From the NCBI GenBank assembly GCA_032173965.1, contig CM063290.1:4477501-4541500 (forward strand): 64,000 nucleotides of DNA, read 5' to 3'. The DNA comes from Sitta carolinensis. Taxonomy: Eukaryota > Chordata > Aves > Passeriformes > Sittidae. The notes beneath the pieces are model-generated. The model made no database searches. It was given only the letters and a program-made list of their open reading frames with translations, and was not told the origin of the DNA. The position numbers and the translations under genes are program-made. Shown in pieces: positions 40,895-52,046 of the stretch. Numbering within the stretch: the first letter of the stretch is position 1; every line of letters starts with the position of its first letter.

Positions 40895-42528
40895 TGAGAA
40901 TAGCCTGGTTTTGTTTTCTGTCATGTTATTTATCTTACTTCAGAATTAAATCCAGATGACATAGATAAGACAGGGGTGACCCCTAGTGCCCTCTCCAGCT
41001 GCAGCTTCCACTGTTATTCCTAGTACTGATATTAGAGCATAAACAGAGGGAAGAAGTAGCAACTTTCAGATTTGTTCTTCATTCACAAAGCCTCTCTCTC
41101 TCCCCTTTCAGAAACAAGATCTCATTTCCTCTCACTACTGAAACTCTATCACTGTGAGGCATTCAGTGCAACATCCCTTTGTCACTGTTGTCTGGGAACA
41201 AAATTAAACACATTTACTTGTGTAAGAACTTATTATAATCCATTGACTATTTATCATAGGACATTTATATTTATCACCTTACATAAAAGAAAGAAGGGCC
41301 TATTTTGCTAATTCCAGGCTTGTCAATAGCTAAGAACAGCCATTCAAACTCCTGAGAAGAGATCTTTGTCTTGTAAAAAGTGTATTTTGCAGCACCAAGG
41401 CACTGAAAGGAGCGAGTCTTTCCTGTGACAGCCATCAGTATGCACCACTTTTTTTTTTGTCTTTCAGCAATGTCAAAACTCTGTTCTTGTGAATCAGCCT
41501 GCACCAGACATACCCCACTCACTGTGCTGGGTGATGCTCGTCAGGGGCTTTTCCTTTTGTGCTATTGCAAAGGAAGAGCTCCTCTTTCACAAAAACCTTG
41601 AGACACCCCCTCACAGTTTACTTTGGGATGCAGGATTTTTCTTGAGGAAATTAATTATCTTAGGCACAAGGATGAAAGATTTTTAGCTTCCTGTAATGTT
41701 TGCACTTTGGGCACTTCCTGCCCTGCTGAGATCGGGGCCGTGCCCACCAGCATCCAGTGTGGGTGGTACCACATCACTTGACATCTCAAAATTTCACATA
41801 TTTAATGGAATCTCATCAGGCAAAGAAGCCACTTGCTAACAGTCCCCACGGTGACATTTCTCTCCTCAAAAGAGCAGCAAACTCTCCTGTGCAGCATCGC
41901 AGTCTGCCTCAGACTAATCTGATGCCTCCTGAGCTCTGGTTTTTTGCCTTTCAGCACTGGCAGCCACCATCGCAGGGCCCCTCCTGCTGCCCCAGGGCTC
42001 CTCTGCAGAGCCCGGACCCTCAGAGCTGGAACCCTCACTGCTCGAGCCCCAGCAATGGCTCAACACTTCCCAAAAGGAATTCCCCAGCTCAGCCTTGGGG
42101 AATCCTTGAGAGCCACAGGACATGACATGCTGCTGTCACCCCATCACCGTTCAGCACCTCCTTCCCCTTTTGCCAGCCCATTTCTTCACCAGAAACTTCC
42201 AGGTCTCAGCCAGTCTTTCCTCCCCAACAACTTCTTGCTTTCCCACAGCCTCTCTGGTCATTCACCCCAGAGTTCTTTCTCAAGCCTCCAAGCTTCCTGC
42301 TGCCCCCATCACATCCTCCAGGCAGGCAAACACCACCCCCCCCTTCCCAAACCAGCCTTTTCCTGGCATTTACACCCATAACTCAGCCCAAGTAAGGCTG
42401 GAGCAGCCACAGGTGAGGCTGGTTGATGCCTCTGTAACAAATGTTTTACGCTTTGCAGAGTTGAGCTGGCTAAAACTAAAGCAGCTGCATTTTTTCCAGT
42501 TTTATTAAAAGTTCATAACCTGCTCCGG

Positions 42529-42940
42529 ACATAGAATCATAGAATGGCTTGGGTTGGAAGGGACCATAAAGATTATCCAATTCCAGCCCCTGCCATGGGC
42601 AGGGATACCTTTCACTATCTCAGGTTGCTCCAGCCCCATCCTACATGGCCTTGGACACTTGCAGGGATGGGGCAGCCACAGCCAAGGCCTCACCACCCTC
42701 ACAGGGGAGAATATTTTCCTAATAACCAATCTGAACATGCCCTCTGTCAATTTGAATCTGATCTCTCTCGTCCTGTCCCTCCATGCCCTTTTCCACCCTC
42801 CCTCTCCAGCTCTCTTGGAGCCCCTTTTGGCCCTGGACAGGGCTCCAAGGTCTCACTGGAGCCTTCTCTTCTCCAGGCAGAGCACCCCAACTGTTTCAGC
42901 CTGGCTCCAGAGCGAGGAGCTCCAGCCCCCTGAATATCAA
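42529..42940 (-). mobile_element. CR1 LINE 3' end, longest copy in window
   Basis: The plus strand begins ATAGAATCATAGAATGGCTT, the reverse complement of the repeated CR1 3' octamer. It passes through GGGATGGGGCAGCCACAG and CTCACCACCCTCACAGGGGA, and reaches the CTTCTCTTCCAGGC-like segment near 42870. About 410 bases of the 3' part are kept, and the 5' part is truncated. Confidence 0.9.
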
Positions 42941-42992
42941 GGATATAATACTGCTCTACTCATGTGCCTGTTCTCTGAATCCTTTCCCCCTG

Positions 42993-43029
42993 ATTTTATA
43001 TCTCTATATCTATTTTATATCTCTATATC
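42993..43029. repeat. Two tandem 18-19 bp AT-rich units
   Basis: The unit ATTTTATATCTCTATATCT occurs at 42993-43011 and again, minus its last base, at 43012-43029. Confidence 0.9.
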
Positions 43030-43118
43030 CTGGTTCCCATCTTCCCTTGTTTACATTAAAAACAACAGCTTCTGAATTGAAGTTCCTCCTAATGTTTTAT
43101 TTTTAAACCATGTTTCAA

Positions 43119-43130
43119 GGGGGGGGGGGT
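43119..43130. repeat. G homopolymer
   Basis: A run of about ten Gs in otherwise AT-rich sequence, likely to be length-unstable. Confidence 0.85.
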
Positions 43131-43989
43131 AGGAATTGTGCTAGTCATTGCATAATTTGGGGTTTATCTGGTATAAATCTCACTTGCTTCTGAGATATCC
43201 TGTGCTTCCCAGCGTGACACCAACTCTGCATTGCTCTCGTGTCTCTGGACCCAGCACTGCTCCAACCTTCCCCCTTTAATTTTCCCCCCTCTGTTTAAGT
43301 TAAGGATATGCAAATATATCATCCTCAGAGCTACCGTTTGCTTCTTTTGCAATATTCTATGCTCTTTCTCAAGTGAGTTTATTTTCCTTGTTATCTTTAA
43401 TAAACACCTTTTTTTTTATACTTCATTGCTGCTCTGACTGTATGTGATCCCATACAGAGAAGGCACAACAAAATCTCTAAAACACACATCTTTCTATAGC
43501 TCCATTTTTCCCTATAATCTTATTTTTGCTCAGTGCTAGCTCTGTGTATTCGTTACACTCTGCATCTAAAACAATCTGTCAGCTTACATGTGCCTATAAG
43601 TAGTGGGAGTATTAGTTTTGAATATTTTCACATAAACTCTAGCTTTGTTCCCCCACACTGTTAAAATGCTCAGAATTAGTTCATCGCTTTAATATTTTAT
43701 TATCACAGGAATGAGCTTCTTTGCATGCTTTTCCAATATTCCACTTTCCAGATTCCTCACGTCCTTGTTCATACTGTTGGAAAGTTACTCTTGTGAAGTG
43801 AAAATGCTTTCTTGGATGTCACCTGAATGTCAGAATCCGAACCAGGCAATGCTGAATTTGACACAAATCCAAACACTGAACCAGTCCTTCATCAGGTAAA
43901 GTAAAATAATTATCATTAAAAATGCTTTCATTAAAGGCAGGAGGTTTTTTCCTTCCAAAGGCTACACTGGTTCAAGGAAACCATAAATC

Positions 43990-44070
43990 CTGTGGTTCAC
44001 CTGACACTGCAGGTCAGACTAGATGATCAGAACAGTTTATTCTGGTATTCATACTGAAAAACTTACAAAT
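43990..44070 (+). mobile_element. Ancient CR1-like remnant
   Basis: The stretch contains CAGGTCAGACTAGATGATCA followed by a T-rich TATTCTGGTATTC. This resembles the 3' ends of old amniote CR1 elements. It is short and diverged, so the call is tentative. Confidence 0.4.
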
Positions 44071-47000
44071 ATCTGGACAAACTGTGACTGCATCTGGTAG
44101 AGAGATGGTCAAACAAGATAAGGGAGTTGCTGCTTATGCTCTTAAATGCTCAAAATTCACCTACAGTCCTGCTGAGACAGCCATGTATTACCCAGAGATC
44201 AATAATGCAGTTGTGTTATAACTTTCAAAACTTTTCTGTTCAAAATTTTGTTAGAAAACTGCACTTGTTCCTGCTGGTGATGGAAAAGTGGTGTTTTATT
44301 AATGATTATTGTTGCTTTAGTGTGCCTCCAGCTCGTGGCTCCTGTAAATCAGGAGCTGACTCACTCAGAGGAGTTTGGAGAGCCAGAGGGAGGTTCCTTC
44401 ACACAGACCTTGCTCCTCCACATGCTCAGCAGCGAGAGCTTCTGCTGAAGTGCCTGTGCTGGGGCCATGGGCTTTAGCAGCCAGGATGGCTCTGACCCCT
44501 CCAGCCACCACCCTGACTCCCACAAGGCTGCACACGCTGTCTCACAGGGAGCCCAGGGGCAGGGAGGCCACAGGAAAGAGGATTTTTATGTGGTGGCCCT
44601 TGGATGGATTGCAATAGGGGAAAAAACTGGGTTTGAATGAGTCATGAAGCTTTTAACATGCCATGAGCTGGAAAAACCCACTGAAAACGCCATGGCACCA
44701 GGCAACACAGGGAAGGGGAACATGGGATGGAGCAGATCCAACCCCCCAACACAAGGCACACGAAGAAAGGTCTTATTTTTCCTGCTGAAAATCCATCAGG
44801 AAGCATAAAGCTAGTCTCAAAAAAGTAACTTTCCTATTTTCCAAGCACACACACACAAAAAGGCAATCAGAAACGCTGAGCGCTGCCTCTCCAGAGTTTA
44901 GACCAAACCCAGCGCTGCCATCAGTCCCAGTTCCCTGCACTCTGCTCCCAGTTTGCTCAGGCCCTCCACTAAAACCAGTAGCATAATTCTCTATTCCTCC
45001 TTTTTTTCCCCCAACTTCCAGTTGCTTTGCCCAGTTCAAGTAAAACATGTAAACCCAGGCTTTGCCATAGGGTGAAAACTGAAAAAGGAAGAACAAGTGA
45101 AAAATAAAATCCACAAAACAATTAAAGAGAGACAGAACCTGACATACAAAGCCCCAGCAGAGTCCAGTCAATCATTCCTGTTTGTACTCACCAGCACAGG
45201 AGCTGCACAGCCCTCAGAAGAGCACGGCTGGGGGTATATTCTACCTTCCTCTAATTCCATCCATAAATCTGGGAAGAGCAGAGCATTACAAATCTCAGCA
45301 TACTCGGAAGATAAAAGCACCCAAGTGTACAGCATGGGATGAGTGTCCTTCACGTGGAAGCCTTTCTGAAGGCAATAACTGGATCCAGGTAGGGCTGGGA
45401 TCAGCTGTGGAGCAGAAGGGTAATTACCAGTGGGAGTGAAACGCCCATTTACCCAGCTAACCCATCAGGGACTCTTTAAGCAGAGGGAAAAGTGAAAGAT
45501 AAAACGTTGACAATTTTTGCATTTCACACAGGTTTTGCACCTCCTTAGTTGCCAGTCAGTGTTCCACTGTAGATTTCTGACAATTTTATTAACAAATATT
45601 AACAACAGTAACAAACTGAGCAGCCGGCGGCACACAGCCTCAGAGGTGTTGGTCTTTATTAAACCTTCAAATGAAAGTGGCCCTGAAGTGCCAGATTCCA
45701 TTTTACCCTCTGTCACACTTACTGAGGGAACATGAACCTGACCCAGAACCGGTTCTTCAGCAATGTAATTGTAAGGATCACATACAGCAGCTGGTAACAG
45801 CAGCACACCCAGAAATGGGACGCTCAGCTTTTATTCTATTTTTTTAAGTCTGGTTTTTAACTTTCTGTCAGTCCCCAATGCATACCTGGATACCCAATTA
45901 TGTCAGAGAGGCCAGAGGAAGGTCACTGCTGGAATTTTCTGGCTCTCCTGCATGTAGGTACATGACATGAATTCGAGGAGTTTGGTTGGCATCTGCTCCA
46001 CAGCCCTGTTTCCAGCTGAGGACACTGGAGGTTTCTGTGCTCCTAAAGGGGCTGGCTTTTATTTGGGGGTTACACCACAATTCCTGGCATCTCTCCTTAT
46101 GCAAATGACCAGCATTTACTTGGAATTTGCATTAATATGTAACTGAAAAGCTGCTTCCAAGGATGTCTGTTTCCAAATTTTTGGGTTCTCCCCATAAACA
46201 AACATCTCCAGGCTGGTTTAGGGGAGTGCAGGCTGCTGCTGGGTGTGATTCAGAGCTGCATGTCAGTGTTTGGAATTGACTTAATAAACCAAGGGCTGCC
46301 GTGAGCAAACTGCCCATCCCAGATCTAAACACCCTTATCTCCTGGCAGTGCTGTTCCTCCCACATTTAAAGCAAAACTACGCTTTGGAGTCAGGAGTAAA
46401 ATCAAGCCAACGAGCCAGAGGATAACTTCACGTCTCTTTCTCCTGCCGTCTGTGGAATTCCCCAAATTAGCCATGCCATCAAGGAGCACCCCACCAAGCC
46501 AGCCCCAGCAAACTGCTGCTCCAACCAGCCAGCACTCACCTGGACCTCAGCTGAATTCCCTCCAGAGCTCCAGGAATGATGCCAATGCTGTGCTTGGGCG
46601 TGAATCCGTGGGAAACCCTGAGATCCCAGCACGCTGCTGTGGACACAGCTGTCTCTGGAGCCCTTCAGAGAGGAGTTCTGAGGCAGCACAGCTGCTCTGG
46701 GGCTCAGGTGCCCCACGAGTGGGTGAAGTGGGGAGAGAAGCGGGTGAGGACACGCCAGCAGCAGCGGGGATTGCCCGGTGCAGCTCCAGCTCCGAGCGCT
46801 TCCTCTTTCCAACGTCACTGGTGTCACACGGAAGGACCAAACTGCAAGTGGTTCATGGCCTTTTTCTTCTTCTTTTAAAATAAGCACTTCAATTCTTATT
46901 GTTTTAAGTGTAGGAAGAAGTGACTCTTTATCTCAGAGAAAAAAAAAATTGTATAATATTCCTGCATCTAAAGTTACTAAATGGAAGAGAAAAATCTGCA

Positions 47001-48322
47001 GTTTTCAGAAAATCAGGCAAAGCTACGACCCTGGCCAGCCATTCTTCATCATTTTTTGTAGACCTGTGCTGTGAAGACACTCACTCTACTTTAAAAGTGG
47101 GTGAATAGAAGCAGGCAAGTGAGGGGCTGTACAGTGGAGTCTGAGGAAAAGGTGCTTCAGGATTGCAAGGGCTGGCTCAGAACACCCAGCCCAGGTACAG
47201 TGTGCTCCTCTGGTATGAAACCACTGGGGTGTTTCAGATTTGCTTAAATATCTTGACAGGATGGCTCTGCTTTTCTTCTGCTGCCTCTGGTGCCTGTCTG
47301 GTCCCAGGGGAGCCAGGGGCTCACAGCATCTGCTCCCACAGGACACAGCCAGTGCCAGGAGGCTTTCTAGGAACAAACTGAGGAGGCAGCACACTCCACG
47401 ATCACTGAGCAAAGCAGTTGTGGCATATTTAGGTGTCCAAATACTGATTTTTGTGCAAACAGGTGGCAAGTGGGGGTATTTCTTATAAACTCTTCAGAAG
47501 TGCTTCAACCTCGAGGTTGGAAAAGGTTATCTCATCTTTATTCTGAATGGCTTTTCTTTTCCATTTCCTTTTTATTTGGATGGGCTGAGCCCACAGAGCA
47601 AAGCTCTCCTTAAGCTCCAGTAAGTAAGAAAAGAGATGCTGAGATCCTCTGGGGGAGATCTAAGAGAAAAAACGCCTGGAAACCGAGTAGTGGAGGAAAA
47701 AAAAAAAAGGCAAGGGTTAGGTTTATTGTATTCAGGTTGCTATTCATATCAGTGATAATATATTGTGACCGTTTGGAGGTGGGTATTTGTTTCAGCACAC
47801 TTGCTGTCAGTGAGCAGCTGACTCATCCTGCCTTGTGCACTCGGGGAGAAGCGTCCTCGTGAAACACTGTGGATGACTTTTTCATGTTTCCACCCCAAAT
47901 CCCGCTGCGTTTTTAAAGCACTGAACACGCGATGCTGCTCATTACACAACTGTGCTGAAAACCCAGCCTGGCCTTTCTGCACTGCAAACACCAGCCTGGG
48001 ACCTTTTAAACTGCTAGTGACACACTCTGCTGATTTTTGGGAGGCTCCTGGTGACTCCAAAGTCATGAGCTTTCAATCTTTTGAATAGCAAATTTTAGAA
48101 GGATGTTGTAAAAGGAACACCTTTGCCTTCTGATTGTAAAAAACCCAGGGATTCCTTCAGGAGATTACAGCCCCCCATTCAAATAGGGTTGTTTAGGGTG
48201 GTACCATTATTAATGACTTTGCTGATGGAGACAGACTCACACAATGACGGGCAAAGGATGGTTTTAATTGGGAACAGTAAGAGTCGTTAAGTGACCGAGT
48301 ATGGTACTGAGACAGATCACAC

Positions 48323-48383
48323 TAACAGTATAGAGATTAACAGTAGAACTATAACTATATAACTTAATAACAGTATAGAGATT
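48323..48383. repeat. 16-bp direct repeat
   Basis: TAACAGTATAGAGATT occurs at 48323-48338 and again at 48368-48383. The surrounding AT-rich block may be part of an unrecognised mobile element. Confidence 0.8.
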
Positions 48384-48910
48384 GCTTAGGGCCATGGAGT
48401 TCAGTCCTTCCTTTAAATTTTTTTCCTGAGACTGTTCCCCTGAGAGGAGGAAGCCAGTGGGGTGTTTGACATCACTGTTGTGATCAGACACAAACATGTC
48501 TGATCAGAGGCTATAGAGGAGGATTTTGTGGTCTCTTAGAACAGACATGCTGAAATATTACTTCAGTGGAGACACACAGCTGAGGAGGGGCATTTCTAAC
48601 ATTCTCAGGCAGTCCTCAAAACACTTAATGCCAGCCAGCCCTTTAATCACCACTTTTGCTTGGGATGTTGGAGTTCTATTAAAGTGGAAGCTTGCCCTCA
48701 GGCATTGACCTCAGATGCTCTCCCCTAACTCTGCACAGAGTTATGGGGTAGGAGCTGTGCTGAGAAGGATGCTTTGCCCCCTACCACATTCCCCCTCTGC
48801 TCCCAGTTTGCTGCAGGAAGGCTCATCCCTTCCTCACTGACTGGAGAAGGAAGCCTTTGGAAAAGCCCAGCAACCATTGGTTCCTCGTTTGGGGGAAGAT
48901 AAATTGTCTT

Positions 48911-48930
48911 CTGGGAATTGTAGTCCCAGG
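48911..48930 (-). promoter_or_regulatory. ZNF143/THAP11 motif
   Basis: On the minus strand it reads CCTGGGACTACAATTCCCAG, containing an exact ACTACAATTCCCA core. The motif normally lies near transcription starts. None is recognised here, so it may mark an unannotated transcript or a repeat-derived site. Confidence 0.5.
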
Positions 48931-50767
48931 AAACACGAATTTGCAGCATTCCTGGGAAGGTGAGCCAGGAAAGCTGGCAGCCTGTAGCTGTTTCCATAGC
49001 CCCAGAGCAAGGGAAAATGTGTTGAAATTGAGGGAAATTTTTATAGGCAACTCTGCTTGGAAATTAGCAAGCTCCAGTAGGAAAACTTGAACATGTTTAG
49101 GAGAGTTAGATACCAAGAAAGAACTCTTTCTGCCATGATGAGAATTGGAAAAGGGTGGTATTTCTTGGAGTCTCTAGTCATAGGGAAACTAGCCTTGGGG
49201 GTTCCGTGGAAGGTTTGAAGGCTGTTTGAGGAGCGAGCATTGGTTGGCCAGAGAGCCAGTCACAGCTGAGCCTTTATGGCTTAAGAGGCATGAACATATT
49301 CTGCCAGAGTTGAAGAAAATAAAAAAATGGAAAGTTTGGACCCCCAATCTGCACCAGCCTGGCAGAGGAGAAGAGCTGCTCTTCCTGCTGCTTTTCCCTG
49401 GGGATGAGGTGCAAGGCAGAGCAGAAACACTGAAATACAGATACAGCTGGAAGAAGAACCCGTTGGTACGAATGAAGAACTACTGACAGAAAGTGCACAG
49501 TGGTTGTTTGTGGTTTCCAGAAGCGACCACAGTGTTTGCAGGCTGAAAGAGGCAGAGGAAGTGTTTCTATGGACTGAAGACTGAACCCAGCACAGGCGTC
49601 AGGCTGGTAAATCAGAGAGTGAACACTGAGCTTGCCTGCAGCTTCAAATGCTGTTACAGGGAAAGTCATTTATATTCTTATTCTGGAAAACACTATTATG
49701 TCCTTGTTTGTGAGAAGAAATGCTGTCCTCTGGCTATGCAAAATTCTGCACAGCATGTTCTGTGGAAAGCCTAAATGCATTATCCAAAACTCCTGGAGCC
49801 ACTGGGAGATCCACCGCCTTCCATCACCCCGCTCAATCCCGCTTGCACGGCCAGCAGCCCTGCACATTGTTCCCTCTGGGGTTGTGCCTGGCCTTGGCTC
49901 AGTCCTCTACATGTCCCAGGGGCCCAGGCTGTTGCTAGAAAGTCATATTTATGAACAACCAGCTCAGCTGGGGAGGGCTTGGTTTCAGCACTGACGTTGG
50001 CTCACGTGTGGCTGCTGCAGCGCATCCTCTGCAGACTCTCTGAGCTGGGTGAGAGAGCTTGGTTGAAAAACTGCCATTACTTATCCTGCTCTGGTGGTTT
50101 GGGGTGCAGCATCAATGGGAGTGCTGCACTCACCAGCTGAACACTAAATAACTGGAAATAATAACCAGTGAAGACATTTATGAGCTGAGTGAGGCCCTAG
50201 GACAATAAAGGAAGCCTGATGGTAGCTCATTCATTACCATCTGCACATATTGGCAGTAAAGCTGACACCAGCAGTCAGAACCACAGGCCTACAAAGACCT
50301 CTTAACATTATTTTCCACTTTTACAAATTTAATTAGCTTTCCCCCTCAAGCAGCAAAATACAAAAATTTTTTTCCAGGTAATGTAGCCATTTTCTAGGTA
50401 AAGAAGTGGAGAGAACACTAAAGTAGAAAAACTTATATTAGAACTGTTACTCTCATTTTTGACATGGACCTTTTGGCAATCATTTCTTCTCTGAAAAGAA
50501 CTGTCTTTTTGTTCAGTGTCATAGCTCATGGGCTTCTAAACCAGCATGCTGATGGATGGATCCTCAAAAGGTGGAATTTAATCTGATTTCCCACATCTTC
50601 CTCTGGCTCTACTAGGCTGCTGTAAATTTAGACAGGAATATTCATAATTTCTGTTTCAAGAGTAAGATGTGGTGATCTCTGGTTCTCCTTCCCCACAGCT
50701 GGCAGTTTCACAGGGCTCTTGCAGTTTTGGAAGGGGACCTTTTGCGTTGTAGGAGATCACTGAGCAG

Positions 50768-51060
50768 AACTGAAAGAAAATCTTATCAGAACTGTAAGAA
50801 AACCTTATCAGACTAAGATAACACCTCAGAGCCCAGCAGCACCTCCCGGACAGAACTGGGTGGTTCATTCTCCAGTAATCAGTGCTGGCCTGAGCAGCCT
50901 TGTCCGGCTGCTGTTGACATGACAGCTTTGGGACAGCTGTAGCCAACCCCAGGGTGTTCCCAGATAAGAAACAGATAGCAGTGTGCTGCTGGAGCCCTCA
51001 TTCGAGGTCTGGGTTCAGCCCGCAGTTCATGCTGGTATGTGTTGATTCCTGCAGGAAGAT
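50768..51060. promoter_or_regulatory. Cluster of GATA-factor motifs
   Basis: Two near-identical 22-bp tandem units (50768-50789 and 50790-50811) each contain CTTATCAG, a perfect GATA-factor site on the minus strand. AGATAA follows at about 50815, then AGATAAG and AGATAG near 50962-50977, and AGATAA near 51057. The spacing suggests a possible enhancer, with no experimental support. Confidence 0.4.
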
Positions 51061-51784
51061 AATCTTTGTGCCGCTAAGGCAGATTTTGGTTTCCAGAACA
51101 ACCTGGTAATGGAGCTATTCTTTTTGTTAATTATGCTGTCCAAACAGAACCTTGTGGACCTAATTTTCTGCTATGAGAAAGGTAATCATACCAGCATGCA
51201 AATGTCAAGACTCAGCTATTGTACCAGCAGTTCAGCCTGCCTTTCCCAGAAAGAAAATGATTCACGTATCCCATGACACCATCCCACCATGCAGTTTTCC
51301 TGGGATCCTGGATTTCCTAATGCTGTGACATCTGATCCCAGTTTGTGGTGAATAAAGTGATGTTAACTGACCAGCTATTCAGTCTGTCCTCTCAGGGGTA
51401 GCATTATACCTTCCCCATGCAATGTTGTAATACCTTCTGCACAAAACAAACCTTAGGCTCAGCAGGCCTCACCAGCCTCCCTTCTGAGCCTCACAGAATG
51501 CTTACTAGGATTTGGGAAAACCAGCAAGAAGAGAGGGTACCAACTTTTCACCCATAATAAGCTTTCAAAGATGAATATTCCTGTTACAGCTTGCTCCTGG
51601 GGAAGTCTGTTATGTATTCCCTGGAATACAGACTGCACTTCTGCCATCAGGTATCTTTTTTGGTACTAGGGGTCTGGAAACCCTGCTCACTCCTTTTGTC
51701 CCCTCACCAGGCTGCATTTGGGAAGGAGTCATTCCTGTATTTAAACTGGAAGCATGGTGATGTCCTGTCAGATGCCTGGGTGCA

Positions 51785-52046
51785 AGATGGGGCAAGGGGG
51801 AACAGTTTAAAACTGAAAGAAGAGAGATTTAGACTATATATTAGAAAAAGGTTCTTTTTGAGGATGGTGAGGCCCAAGCAGAGGCTGCCCAGAGGAGCTG
51901 AGGCTGCCCCATCCCTGGAAGTGTCCAGGGACAGGCTGGATGGAGCTTGGAGCAGCCTGGTCTAGTGGAAGGTGTCCAACATGTGGTTGGAAAGAGATGA
52001 TCTTTAGGATCCCTTTCAACCCAAACCATTCCGTGATATCCAGAGG
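51785..52046 (+). mobile_element. CR1 LINE 3' end fragment
   Basis: In sense orientation it contains GAGATTTAGACTATATATTA, then GCAGAGGCTGCCCAGAGGAG and the CTGGATGGAGCTTGGAGCAG block. It ends with CCATTCCGTGAT, close to the CR1 terminal octamer ATTCTRTG. It is 5'-truncated. Confidence 0.9.
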
